Source of the DNA: CAZFZT01 sp964523675
GTDB taxonomy: Bacteria > Planctomycetota > Phycisphaerae > Phycisphaerales > SM1A02
Length of the DNA stretch: 10,578 nt
Assembly: GCA_964523675.1 (NCBI GenBank)
Contig: CAZFZT010000097.1
Location: 1 to 10,578 of the forward strand
Direction of reading: 5' to 3'
Below are positions 1 through 5,813 of this stretch, piece by piece (position 1 is the stretch's first letter; the number at the start of each line of letters is the position of its first letter). The notes below the pieces were generated by a model, which worked only from the letters and a program-made list of their open reading frames with translations, did not search any database and was not told the origin of the DNA. The translations under genes were made by a program, and so were the position numbers.

Positions 1-1154
1 TCATCGCCGAGGCCATGGACAAGGTCGGCAAGGACGGCGTCATCACCGTCGAAGAAGGCAAGTCGCTCGAAACCTACGTCGACCTGGTGGAAGGCATGCA
101 GTTCGACAAGGGCTACCTGTCGCCGCACTTCGTTACGAATCCTGCGGCAATGGAAGCGGTGCTTGAGGATTGCTATGTCCTCGTGCATGAGAAGAAGATT
201 TCGAGCGCAAAGGATCTTCTGCCGATCCTCGGCAAGATCGCCGAGTCCGGAAAGTCGCTGCTCATTGTCGCGGAGGACATCGAAGGTGAAGCGCTGGCGA
301 CGCTTGTGGTCAATCGACTGCGCGGCGTACTGAAAGTCGCCGCCGTCAAGGCGCCGGGCTTCGGCGACCGCCGTAAGGAAATGCTCCAGGACATTGCGAT
401 CCTCACCGGCGGCAAGCCGATCATGGAGGAACTCGGCATCGATCTTGAAGGCGTAACGCTCAACGATCTCGGCCGGGCCAAGAAGGTCACCGTCGACAAG
501 GACAACACCACCATTGTCGAAGGCGCAGGTAAGACCAGCGACATCAAAGGCCGTATTGAGCAGATCAAGGCCCAGATCGACAACACCTCAAGCGACTACG
601 ACCGCGAGAAGTTGCAGGAGCGTCTTGCGAAGCTCTCTGGCGGCGTGGCGCAGATCAACGTCGGCGCTGCGACCGAGGTCGAAATGAAGGAGAAGAAGGC
701 GCGCGTTGAAGATGCTCTGCATGCCTGTCGAGCCGCAGTGGAGGAAGGCATCCTGCCCGGCGGCGGCGTGGCAGTTCTGCGGGCCCGCAAGGCGCTTGAT
801 TCGCTCCGCAAGAAGCTGGAAGGCGATGAGCGCATCGGCGTCGACATCGTCTGGCGAGCACTCGCTGCCCCGATCAAGCAGATTGCGGAGAACTGCGGCC
901 TTGAGGGTTCGATCGTGGCGCAGAAAGTCGAAGAAGCCAAGGACAACAATTTCGGCTTCAACGGCGTCACGCACCAGTATGAGGATCTTGTCAAGGCAGG
1001 CGTCATCGTCCCCACCAAGGTCGAGCGCGTCGCCCTGCAGAACGCAGCAAGCATCAGCGGCCTGCTGCTCACGACCGACTGCGCCATCACCGAGATCAAG
1101 GAGAAGAAGTCCAAGGTTCCGGCCGGCGCTGGGATGGATGATATGGATTACTAA
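1..1154 (+). CDS. groEL: Chaperonin GroEL (Hsp60), 5'-truncated by the window edge
   Basis: ATP-driven group I chaperonin that folds cytosolic proteins inside a double-ring cavity with its GroES lid. The reading frame is already open at base 3 (IAEAMDKVGKDG...), so roughly the first 150 residues lie outside the window; the ATG at base 15 is internal. Visible family blocks include the apical-domain stretch GYLSPHFVTNPAAMEA, VAAVKAPGFGDRRKEMLQDI, SDYDREKLQERLAKLSGGVA, VGAATEVEMKEKKARVEDAL and the ATP-site glycine run PGGGVAVLRA. An Asp in GDERIGV sits where the catalytic Asp398 of E. coli GroEL lies. The C-terminus is PAGAGMDDMDY instead of the usual GGM-repeat tail. No groES is seen, but it would be upstream of the window. 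A strong terminator follows 32 bases after the stop. Identity is certain; whether it is the main copy or a paralogue cannot be told from here. Confidence 0.97.
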   Translation, partial: IAEAMDKVGKDGVITVEEGKSLETYVDLVEGMQFDKGYLSPHFVTNPAAMEAVLEDCYVLVHEKKISSAKDLLPILGKIAESGKSLLIVAEDIEGEALATLVVNRLRGVLKVAAVKAPGFGDRRKEMLQDIAILTGGKPIMEELGIDLEGVTLNDLGRAKKVTVDKDNTTIVEGAGKTSDIKGRIEQIKAQIDNTSSDYDREKLQERLAKLSGGVAQINVGAATEVEMKEKKARVEDALHACRAAVEEGILPGGGVAVLRARKALDSLRKKLEGDERIGVDIVWRALAAPIKQIAENCGLEGSIVAQKVEEAKDNNFGFNGVTHQYEDLVKAGVIVPTKVERVALQNAASISGLLLTTDCAITEIKEKKSKVPAGAGMDDMDY

Positions 1155-1186
1155 ATCCGCTTCGCGGGATTCCTATCTGGTACACT

Positions 1187-1221
1187 ACAGCCGCCGGTCG
1201 CAAGACCGGCGGCTGTCTTTT
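1187..1221 (+). terminator. Rho-independent terminator of groEL
   Basis: A perfect 13-bp stem (left arm ACAGCCGCCGGTC, bases 1187-1199; right arm 1204-1216) closes a GCAA tetraloop and is followed by CTTTTCT. Its position 32 bases after the groEL stop and the T-rich tail fit intrinsic termination of the groEL transcript. Confidence 0.93.
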
Positions 1222-1234
1222 CTAATTCTACCCA

Positions 1235-1250
1235 GGGTGGTTATCCACCC
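1235..1250. repeat. Short perfect hairpin
   Basis: GGGTGG, loop TTAT, CCACCC form a 6-bp perfect stem 14 bases after the groEL terminator tail. It has no T-tract and does not share the sequence of the REP-like family further right. Role unknown; it could be a remnant of a repeat or a secondary block to exonucleases at the groEL 3' end. Confidence 0.4.
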
Positions 1251-1532
1251 GCTCAGCCGAAAAACCCGGCCATTGCCATCTGCGGTCTACGCGCTGAAGG
1301 CGTGCCGCCCGATTGCTCGGCGAGGCAGTCGCCGTACATCCACATCTGCTCATGATGTTGTTCCTCTACGTCGGCATGACGACAAGCGGCTTCGATCGCT
1401 TCTGGGGCAGCCGGGCGGATGACGTGCGCTACACCGACATTATCTGCGTCGAGCCGCCGCACCGGAGTTGTTTCTGATCCGTCGGCTGCAGCCGCTGCGG
1501 AACACGTGCGGGGTTTGCGTTGAGTGACGGAT

Positions 1533-1560
1533 AAAGCCCAGGCACTCCGGTGCCTGGGTT
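1533..1560 (+). repeat. REP-like palindrome, family A, copy 1
   Basis: An AAAG head precedes the arm CCCAGGCAC (1537-1545), loop TCCG and arm GTGCCTGGG (1550-1558), a 9-bp perfect stem. Copies 2 to 4 share the AAAG-CCCAG head and the TCCC/GGGA loop. Relative to copies 2 and 4 this unit has G to C in the left arm matched by C to G in the right arm, so pairing is kept. It is the left member of an inverted pair with copy 2. It could act as a weak terminator, but the T-rich tail (GTTCTT) is short. Confidence 0.75.
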
Positions 1561-1590
1561 CTTGATGCGGGGAAGTTTCATCCCACAGCC

Positions 1591-1616
1591 CCCAGGGACG
1601 GGAGTCCCTGGGCTTT
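1591..1616 (-). repeat. REP-like palindrome, family A, copy 2 (inverted)
   Basis: The arm CCCAGGGAC (1591-1599), loop GGGA and arm GTCCCTGGG (1604-1612) are followed by CTTT, the reverse complement of the AAAG head. Read on the minus strand, the 26-base unit differs from copy 1 at three positions, two of which compensate each other in the stem. It ends 42 bases before the RAYT-like start codon. Confidence 0.78.
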
Positions 1617-1646
1617 ACCTCATTTGACCGGCGGAACCCTATCGGA

Positions 1647-1652
1647 TACCGT
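1647..1652 (+). promoter_or_regulatory. Candidate -10 box of the RAYT-like gene
   Basis: TACCGT lies exactly six bases before the ATG at 1659, the same geometry as at four other starts in the window. The hexamer is a poor match to TATAAT, and I see no -35 box and no Shine-Dalgarno sequence. This is the weakest member of the series. Confidence 0.35.
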
Positions 1653-1658
1653 ACACGC

Positions 1659-2312
1659 ATGTCGCGACCTTGGAACAACTGGTTCCACTGCATGGGGCAC
1701 ACCTACGGTTCGTGGTTGCGCGGCGACGGGCGTGGCTGGCGCTCCCGCCATCATCGTGAGCATGTTGATGGCGATTACAAGAATCCGCCGCCGATGGGGA
1801 TGTATGACGAGTTGTATGACAAGTCCAATCGGCTGATGAAGCGCGAGCCGGTGATCCTGCCGTGGGAGTTGCGCGTTGTGGCGGTGAAGGCATTGGTGGA
1901 GGCGCTGCGGCACCATCGAGTCGAAGTGATTGATGCTGCGGTGACCGCGAGACACTTCCATGTATTGGCGCGGTTCACGCCGGTTGATCGTTCCTACAAC
2001 ACCCCAGCGACGGGAGCCGCTGGGCTTTGCGCGGCGCATCATTTGAAGGACGGGCGCGATCCGGTGCCGCGCTACCTGCTCGGGAAGGCATTGAGTTGGT
2101 CATCGCGCCAAGTGAAACTCGCGATCCAAAGCCCAGGGACTCCCGTCCCTGGGTGGTCCCAGAGTAAAGGCGGCATCTGGGCACCGCGCCCGAAATGCGA
2201 ACCCATCGACAGCCGCGACCATCAACTCCGCACAACGACGTACATTCGCGACCACATTGATGAAGGCGGCGCAGTCCACTCGCTGCACTTCGCCCGCTGC
2301 ACATCCCTATGA
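1659..2312 (+). CDS. RAYT-like HUH (IS200/Y1-type) transposase family protein
   Basis: A 217-residue protein related to REP-associated tyrosine transposases, which cut and join single-stranded DNA at palindromes through an HUH metal site and a tyrosine. What I see: an N-terminal GHTYGSWLRGDGRGWRSRHH followed by EHVDGDYKNPPP, a block I associate with planctomycete members; a hydrophobic-H-x-H strand ARHFHVLARF with His99 and His101 as the HUH pair; and a C-terminal RTTTYIRDHIDEGGAV, which matches the YI-x-NP helix of Y1 enzymes and makes Tyr195 the likely nucleophile. The frame is open, but residues around 113-123 (NTPATGAAGLC) and 157-166 (QSPGTPVPGW) are translated copies of the REP-like palindrome. 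Both lie between HUH and Tyr. The stop at 2310-2312 is nine bases before uvrA and in the same frame. It may be a domesticated single-copy RAYT rather than an active transposon, since I see no IS ends. Activity is untested. Confidence 0.75.
   Translation: MSRPWNNWFHCMGHTYGSWLRGDGRGWRSRHHREHVDGDYKNPPPMGMYDELYDKSNRLMKREPVILPWELRVVAVKALVEALRHHRVEVIDAAVTARHFHVLARFTPVDRSYNTPATGAAGLCAAHHLKDGRDPVPRYLLGKALSWSSRQVKLAIQSPGTPVPGWSQSKGGIWAPRPKCEPIDSRDHQLRTTTYIRDHIDEGGAVHSLHFARCTSL
2003..2028 (-). repeat. REP-like palindrome, family A, copy 3 (inside the RAYT-like gene)
   Basis: The arm CCCAGCGAC (2003-2011), loop GGGA and arm GCCGCTGGG (2016-2024) form eight of nine pairs, followed by CTTT. The G7-C8-G9 triplet changes relative to the other copies are mirrored in the opposite arm, so most of the stem is kept. 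The unit is translated in frame as part of NTPATGAAGL. Confidence 0.72.
2128..2153 (+). repeat. REP-like palindrome, family A, copy 4 (inside the RAYT-like gene)
   Basis: An AAAG head, arm CCCAGGGAC (2132-2140), loop TCCC and arm GTCCCTGGG (2145-2153) make a perfect 9-bp stem. It is the exact reverse complement of copy 2 over the whole 26-base unit. It is translated in frame as QSPGTPVPG. Copies 3 and 4 point in opposite directions. Confidence 0.8.
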
Positions 2313-2313
2313 T
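2308..2313 (+). promoter_or_regulatory. Candidate -10 box of uvrA, overlapping the upstream stop codon
   Basis: TATGAT is a five-of-six match to the sigma-70 consensus, eight bases before the uvrA ATG at 2322. It contains the TGA stop (2310-2312) of the RAYT-like gene. No Shine-Dalgarno sequence separates it from the start codon, so a transcript from here would carry about zero to two leader bases. No clear -35 box is seen. Confidence 0.5.
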
Positions 2314-2321
2314 TCCCGCCA

Positions 2322-5300
2322 ATGCCGGAGTCATCGCAGCCATTTATCCGCGTTCGCGGCGCAGCCGAGCACAACCTTCGCGGGCTAGACGTGGACATCC
2401 CGCGCGATCAACTCGTCGTCATCACCGGCGTCTCCGGCTCGGGGAAGAGTTCGCTTGCCTTCGACACCATCTTTGCTGAAGGCCAGCGGAAGTACATGGA
2501 GTCGCTGTCGGCCTACGCCCGGCAGTTCCTCGATCAACTTCAGAAGCCGAACGTTGAGTGCATCGAAGGTCTCCCCCCCACCATCGCCATTCAGCAGCGG
2601 TCGGCCAGCCACAATCCGCGCTCGACCGTCGCCACCACAACTGAGATTTACGATTACCTTCGGTTGCTCTTCGCGCGCTGCGGGCGGCCGACGTGTTGGC
2701 AGGTCATCGGCGGAACCGATGCCCAGCCGCGCTATTGCGGCAGGCCCATCAGCGCGACCAGCGCGACGCAGATCATCGACACGCTTATGGCCCACCCCGA
2801 AGGCACGCGCCTGATGATCTGCGCGCCCGTCGTGCGCGGCAAGAAGGGGTTTCACCGTGATGTCATTGAAGCGCTTCGCAAGCAGGGTTTCGTCCGCGCC
2901 CGGGTCAACGGCGAAATCGTCGACGTGCGCGATGCGCTCAAGGAGGGCGGCGAGAACCCGCTCAACCTCGGCCGGTACGAGATGCACACGATTGAAGCCG
3001 TCGTCGATCGCATCGTCATCGCGCCCGACATCCGCCAGCGCCTCGCAGACTCCGTTGAAGTCGCGCTCAAACTTGCAGACGGCGCGTTGGTGGTCCTCAT
3101 CGACGCCGGGTCTGACGAGCGCAGAGAAGAAGACCCGGATGGTCTCGCATTGACCTCCCCATCCGGACCTTCCTCCCTTCGCTCGTCAGGTCCGGCGTCC
3201 GGTCAGCGCTGGTCCGAGCATCGCTTCAGTGAAAAGTTCGCCTGCCCCGAGCATCCCGAATGTTCCATCGACGAACTCGAGCCACGACTCTTTTCGTTCA
3301 ACTCCCCCTACGGGGCCTGCCCGAAATGCGACGGCCTCGGCACGGTGCAGGAGTTCGACCTCGACCTCATTGTCGAGAACCCCACGCTCTCCATCAACGA
3401 AGGCGCTATCAGCGCGTTCGGCCGGGTCGGCCACGTCTATCGAACCTGGTTCACTTCCATCATTCGCAAAGCATGCAAGCGCGAGGGCATCGACCGCAAC
3501 GTCCCCTTTGAGAAGCTGCCGAAGAAGCATCGCGATTTCCTGCTCTATGGCGACAACGGCCGCAAGAAGTCAACTCGCGGCAAGGTCTTCCCCGGCGTCG
3601 TGCCCATTCTCAAGGAACGCTTTGCCAACACCGACAACGAACGCATCAAGGAGCGGCTGAGCACCCTCCTCAGCCAGGCGCCTTGCACAGAATGCGGCGG
3701 CCAGCGCCTGCGCATCGAAGCGCGATTCGTGAAATTGCAGGTGTCAGGTGCCAGGTATCAGGTATCAGGGAAAGAGAAGATGTCGGGGACCAACGCCTCC
3801 CCTGACACCTATCACCTGACACCTGACTCCTGTTCCTACAACATCGCCGACGTCACCGCCCTCACCATTGACCAGGCCATCGGCTTCTTCGAATCGCTCA
3901 ACCTTTCCGAAGAACAACAGGAAATCGCCCGCGCCATCCTGCGCGAAATCAACGCGCGGCTCGGCTTCCTTGCATCCGTCGGCCTCAACTATCTCACACT
4001 CGATCGCACCGCCTCAACGCTCTCCGGCGGCGAGGCCCAGCGCATTCGGCTCGCAACACAAGTCGGCTCAGGTCTCGTCGGCTGCTGTTACGTCCTCGAT
4101 GAACCGACCATCGGCCTGCACCAGCGCGACAACGATCGACTCATCGGCACGCTCCGTCACCTCTCCGACATCGGCAACACCGTGCTCGTCGTGGAACACG
4201 ATGAGGACATGATCCGCGCAGCAGACCACGTCCTCGACATCGGCCCCGGTCCGGGCAAACGCGGCGGAACGGTCGTCGCGCAGGGCGATCTCGAATCCAT
4301 CATGGCCAGCAGCGCATCGCTCACCGGCGCGTATCTCTCCGGCCGCGAGGGCATCAAAGCCCCCGCACCGAAAGATCGTCGCAACGTCAGCGAAGCGAAC
4401 GCCATCGTTGTCAAAGGCGCGCGGGCGAACAACCTCAAATCGATCGATGTCGCCTTCCCGCTTGGCGGTTTCGTGTGTGTGACTGGCGTCTCCGGCTCCG
4501 GCAAGTCAACGCTCGTCAACGAAGTCCTGCTTAAGGCGGCACGCAAGCACCTGCACAACTCCCGCCACCTTCCCGGAGCCCACACGCGGGTCAACGGCCT
4601 GGGCAAAGTCGAGCGCATTGTCGAAGTCGATCAGTCCCCCATCGGCCGCACACCACGCTCCAACGCCGCGACATACACCGGCATATTCGACGACATTCGC
4701 AAACTCTTCACCCAAACGCGCGAAGCGAAAATCCGGGGCTATCAGCCGGGCCGCTTCTCATTCAACGTCAAAGGCGGCCGGTGCGAGGCATGCCAGGGAC
4801 AGGGCGTCAAGAAGATCGAAATGCATTTCCTGCCCGATGTCTTCGTCATATGCGAAGTCTGCAAGGGAACGCGCTACAACCGCGAAACGCTTGAGATCAA
4901 GTTTCGCGACAAGTCCATCGCTGATGTGCTGGCGATGACGGTGGAGGAAGCGGTCGAGTTCTTCGACTCGCATCCGCGCGTCCTGCGCATGGCGCAGTGC
5001 CTGCATGATGTCGGCCTTGACTACCTTGAGCTCGGCCAGCCCTCCACGACACTCTCAGGCGGCGAAGCCCAGCGCGTCAAGCTCGCCACCGAACTCGGCA
5101 ACCCCTCAGCCGGCCACACGCTCTACATCCTCGATGAGCCCACCACCGGCCTGCACTTTGCAGATGTCGAGAAACTGCTGAACGTGCTCAATCGGCTTGC
5201 GGACCACGACAATACCCTCATCGTGATCGAGCACAACCTCGATGTCATCAAATGCGCCGACTGGATCGTTGACCTCGGCCCGGAAGGCGGCGATCGCGGC

Positions 5301-5429
5301 GGCACCGTCGTCGCAGCCGGCACACCTGAGAACATCATTAAGGTCAAGGCCAGTTACACCGGACGGTATCTCAAGCCCCTGCTGCGAATCTCACCACGCA
5401 CCGCGCACGAGACTGTGGCAGCCACCTGA
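2322..5429 (+). CDS. uvrA: Excinuclease ABC subunit A (UvrA)
   Basis: DNA-damage sensor of nucleotide excision repair; a dimeric ABC ATPase that loads UvrB at bulky lesions in the cytosol. The order is classical: Walker A1 GVSGSGKS (residues 36-43) with FDTIFAEGQRKYMESLSAYA; the UvrB-binding and insertion regions; the first zinc module (Cys308 to Cys336); ELEPRLFSFNSPYGACP; signature LSGGE (567-571) with YVLDEPTIGLH; Walker A2 (722-729); the C-terminal zinc finger Cys821, Cys824, Cys844 and Cys847; the second LSGGE (911-915) and YILDEPTTGLH. At 1035 residues it is clearly longer than the roughly 940 of E. coli UvrA. About 63 of the extra residues come from two in-frame palindromic inserts, at residues 261-292 and 473-504. 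Both fall in loops that vary in the family and outside the ATPase motifs, so function is probably kept. The first zinc module is odd (CPEHPEC instead of CPxC). The start is ATG 2322, just before the conserved FIRVRGAAEHNLRGLDV. The gene stands alone; no SOS box was recognised. Confidence 0.97.
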   Translation: MPESSQPFIRVRGAAEHNLRGLDVDIPRDQLVVITGVSGSGKSSLAFDTIFAEGQRKYMESLSAYARQFLDQLQKPNVECIEGLPPTIAIQQRSASHNPRSTVATTTEIYDYLRLLFARCGRPTCWQVIGGTDAQPRYCGRPISATSATQIIDTLMAHPEGTRLMICAPVVRGKKGFHRDVIEALRKQGFVRARVNGEIVDVRDALKEGGENPLNLGRYEMHTIEAVVDRIVIAPDIRQRLADSVEVALKLADGALVVLIDAGSDERREEDPDGLALTSPSGPSSLRSSGPASGQRWSEHRFSEKFACPEHPECSIDELEPRLFSFNSPYGACPKCDGLGTVQEFDLDLIVENPTLSINEGAISAFGRVGHVYRTWFTSIIRKACKREGIDRNVPFEKLPKKHRDFLLYGDNGRKKSTRGKVFPGVVPILKERFANTDNERIKERLSTLLSQAPCTECGGQRLRIEARFVKLQVSGARYQVSGKEKMSGTNASPDTYHLTPDSCSYNIADVTALTIDQAIGFFESLNLSEEQQEIARAILREINARLGFLASVGLNYLTLDRTASTLSGGEAQRIRLATQVGSGLVGCCYVLDEPTIGLHQRDNDRLIGTLRHLSDIGNTVLVVEHDEDMIRAADHVLDIGPGPGKRGGTVVAQGDLESIMASSASLTGAYLSGREGIKAPAPKDRRNVSEANAIVVKGARANNLKSIDVAFPLGGFVCVTGVSGSGKSTLVNEVLLKAARKHLHNSRHLPGAHTRVNGLGKVERIVEVDQSPIGRTPRSNAATYTGIFDDIRKLFTQTREAKIRGYQPGRFSFNVKGGRCEACQGQGVKKIEMHFLPDVFVICEVCKGTRYNRETLEIKFRDKSIADVLAMTVEEAVEFFDSHPRVLRMAQCLHDVGLDYLELGQPSTTLSGGEAQRVKLATELGNPSAGHTLYILDEPTTGLHFADVEKLLNVLNRLADHDNTLIVIEHNLDVIKCADWIVDLGPEGGDRGGTVVAAGTPENIIKVKASYTGRYLKPLLRISPRTAHETVAAT
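3104..3197. repeat. Palindromic repeat pair, family B, inserted in uvrA
   Basis: Two 39-base units, 3104-3142 and 3159-3197, face each other across a 16-base spacer and agree at 32 of 39 positions as inverted repeats. Each unit is itself a hairpin: CCGGGTCT (3106-3113) with AGACCCGG (3131-3138) in the first, CCGGACC (3163-3169) with GGTCCGG (3189-3195) in the second. Between units two stem base pairs change together. The translated insert reads SDERREEDPDGLALTSPSG and onward to about residue 292. It lies between LVVLIDAG and the conserved FSEKFACP. Confidence 0.8.
3738..3832. repeat. Inverted heptamer repeat, family C, inserted in uvrA
   Basis: The left arm (3738-3771) is five tandem 7-mers of type CAGGTRT: CAGGTGT, CAGGTGC, CAGGTAT, CAGGTAT and CAGGGAA. 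The right arm (3799-3832) is the same array on the other strand. The arms match at most positions and enclose a loop of about 27 bases. The frame stays open (KLQVSGARYQVSGKEKMSG...), and the normal UvrA sequence resumes at NIADVTALTIDQA. Confidence 0.8.
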
Positions 5430-5669
5430 ACCCACGGCAATCGGCAATCGGTGCAGCCCATTGCCGCTCCCAAGGGACGACCAGAGGATCGGCTACGCTA
5501 GCAGCGTAAGAAGAACTGCCGCGTACCGTGTAGCGAACACCGGGCGCCGCGCGACGATTGTGGACAAAGGCCGGCAATGGTCTTCTGGCCGATTCACCAC
5601 GGACGGAGGCGCGTTAGGTGTGATGTAGTCTTACATCGCGTTGCGCAGGCGGCGGTTGCTTAACGTGAA
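5430..5669. other. Intergenic region between uvrA and tRNA-Leu
   Basis: The 240 bases have no recognisable gene. A possible uvrA 3' hairpin pairs CGGCAAT near 5435 with ATTGCCG near 5465. Two small perfect hairpins follow: TACGCT/AGCGTA (5494-5508) and GATGTA/TACATC (5622-5637). None has a T-tract, so no intrinsic terminator is called for uvrA or for the tRNA transcript coming from the other side. Confidence 0.5.
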
Positions 5670-5753
5670 TGCCGGAGGAGGGACTCGAACCCTCACTGGT
5701 TTTACCCAACCGGATTTTGAATCCGGCGCGTCTGCCAATTCCGCCACTCCGGC
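5670..5753 (-). tRNA. tRNA-Leu (anticodon CAA)
   Basis: An 84-base class II tRNA that decodes UUG. Read on the minus strand it has a 7-bp acceptor stem GCCGGAG/CTCCGGC with discriminator A, a D arm with AATTGGCAGAC, anticodon stem CCGGA/TCCGG around loop TTCAAAA (anticodon CAA at 5717-5719), a long variable arm with TGG/CCA pairing, and T arm GAGGG-TTCGAGT-CCCTC. The 3' CCA is not encoded (TTC follows) and must be added by a nucleotidyltransferase. It lies 60 bases downstream of the DUF488 gene on the same strand. Confidence 0.97.
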
Positions 5754-5813
5754 GAGAGGGCGTCGACGAATCGCGCTCCGGCACAGCGGCCGGGCTGCGA
5801 TGACCGCCATAGT

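Larger units (their letters stand above)
1222..1658. other. Gene-poor stretch between groEL and the RAYT-like gene
   Basis: I recognise no gene here. The stretch holds a short hairpin (1235-1250), two REP-like palindromes in inverted orientation (1533-1560 and 1591-1616) and a candidate promoter next to the following gene. A plus-strand open frame of 42 codons (1352-1480, MMLFLYVGMTTSGFDRF...) and a minus-strand frame of 149 codons (1253-1702) cross the region. Neither resembles a family I know, and the minus-strand frame runs through both palindromes, so I leave both unannotated. Confidence 0.6.

Noticed and set aside
1352..1480. Plus-strand open frame of 42 codons (MMLFLYVGMTTSGFDRF...)
   Set aside because: It has a somewhat protein-like composition and could be a gene remnant, but no family is recognised and there is no start signal. 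Not enough to call.
1533..1616. REP-like hairpins as a second groEL terminator
   Set aside because: A strong terminator already lies at 1187-1221, the hairpins lack a proper T-tract, and the same unit occurs inside a coding region.
1253..1702. Minus-strand open frame of 149 codons
   Set aside because: It runs through both upstream palindromes and into the RAYT-like gene, resembles no family, and its composition is what GC-rich antisense gives.
3738..3832. CRISPR-like array in uvrA
   Set aside because: The repeats are contiguous heptamers in inverted arms without spacers, inside an open reading frame.
5622..5753. tRNA-Leu as an integration site of a mobile element
   Set aside because: No integrase, no repeat of the tRNA 3' end and no foreign block were found next to it.
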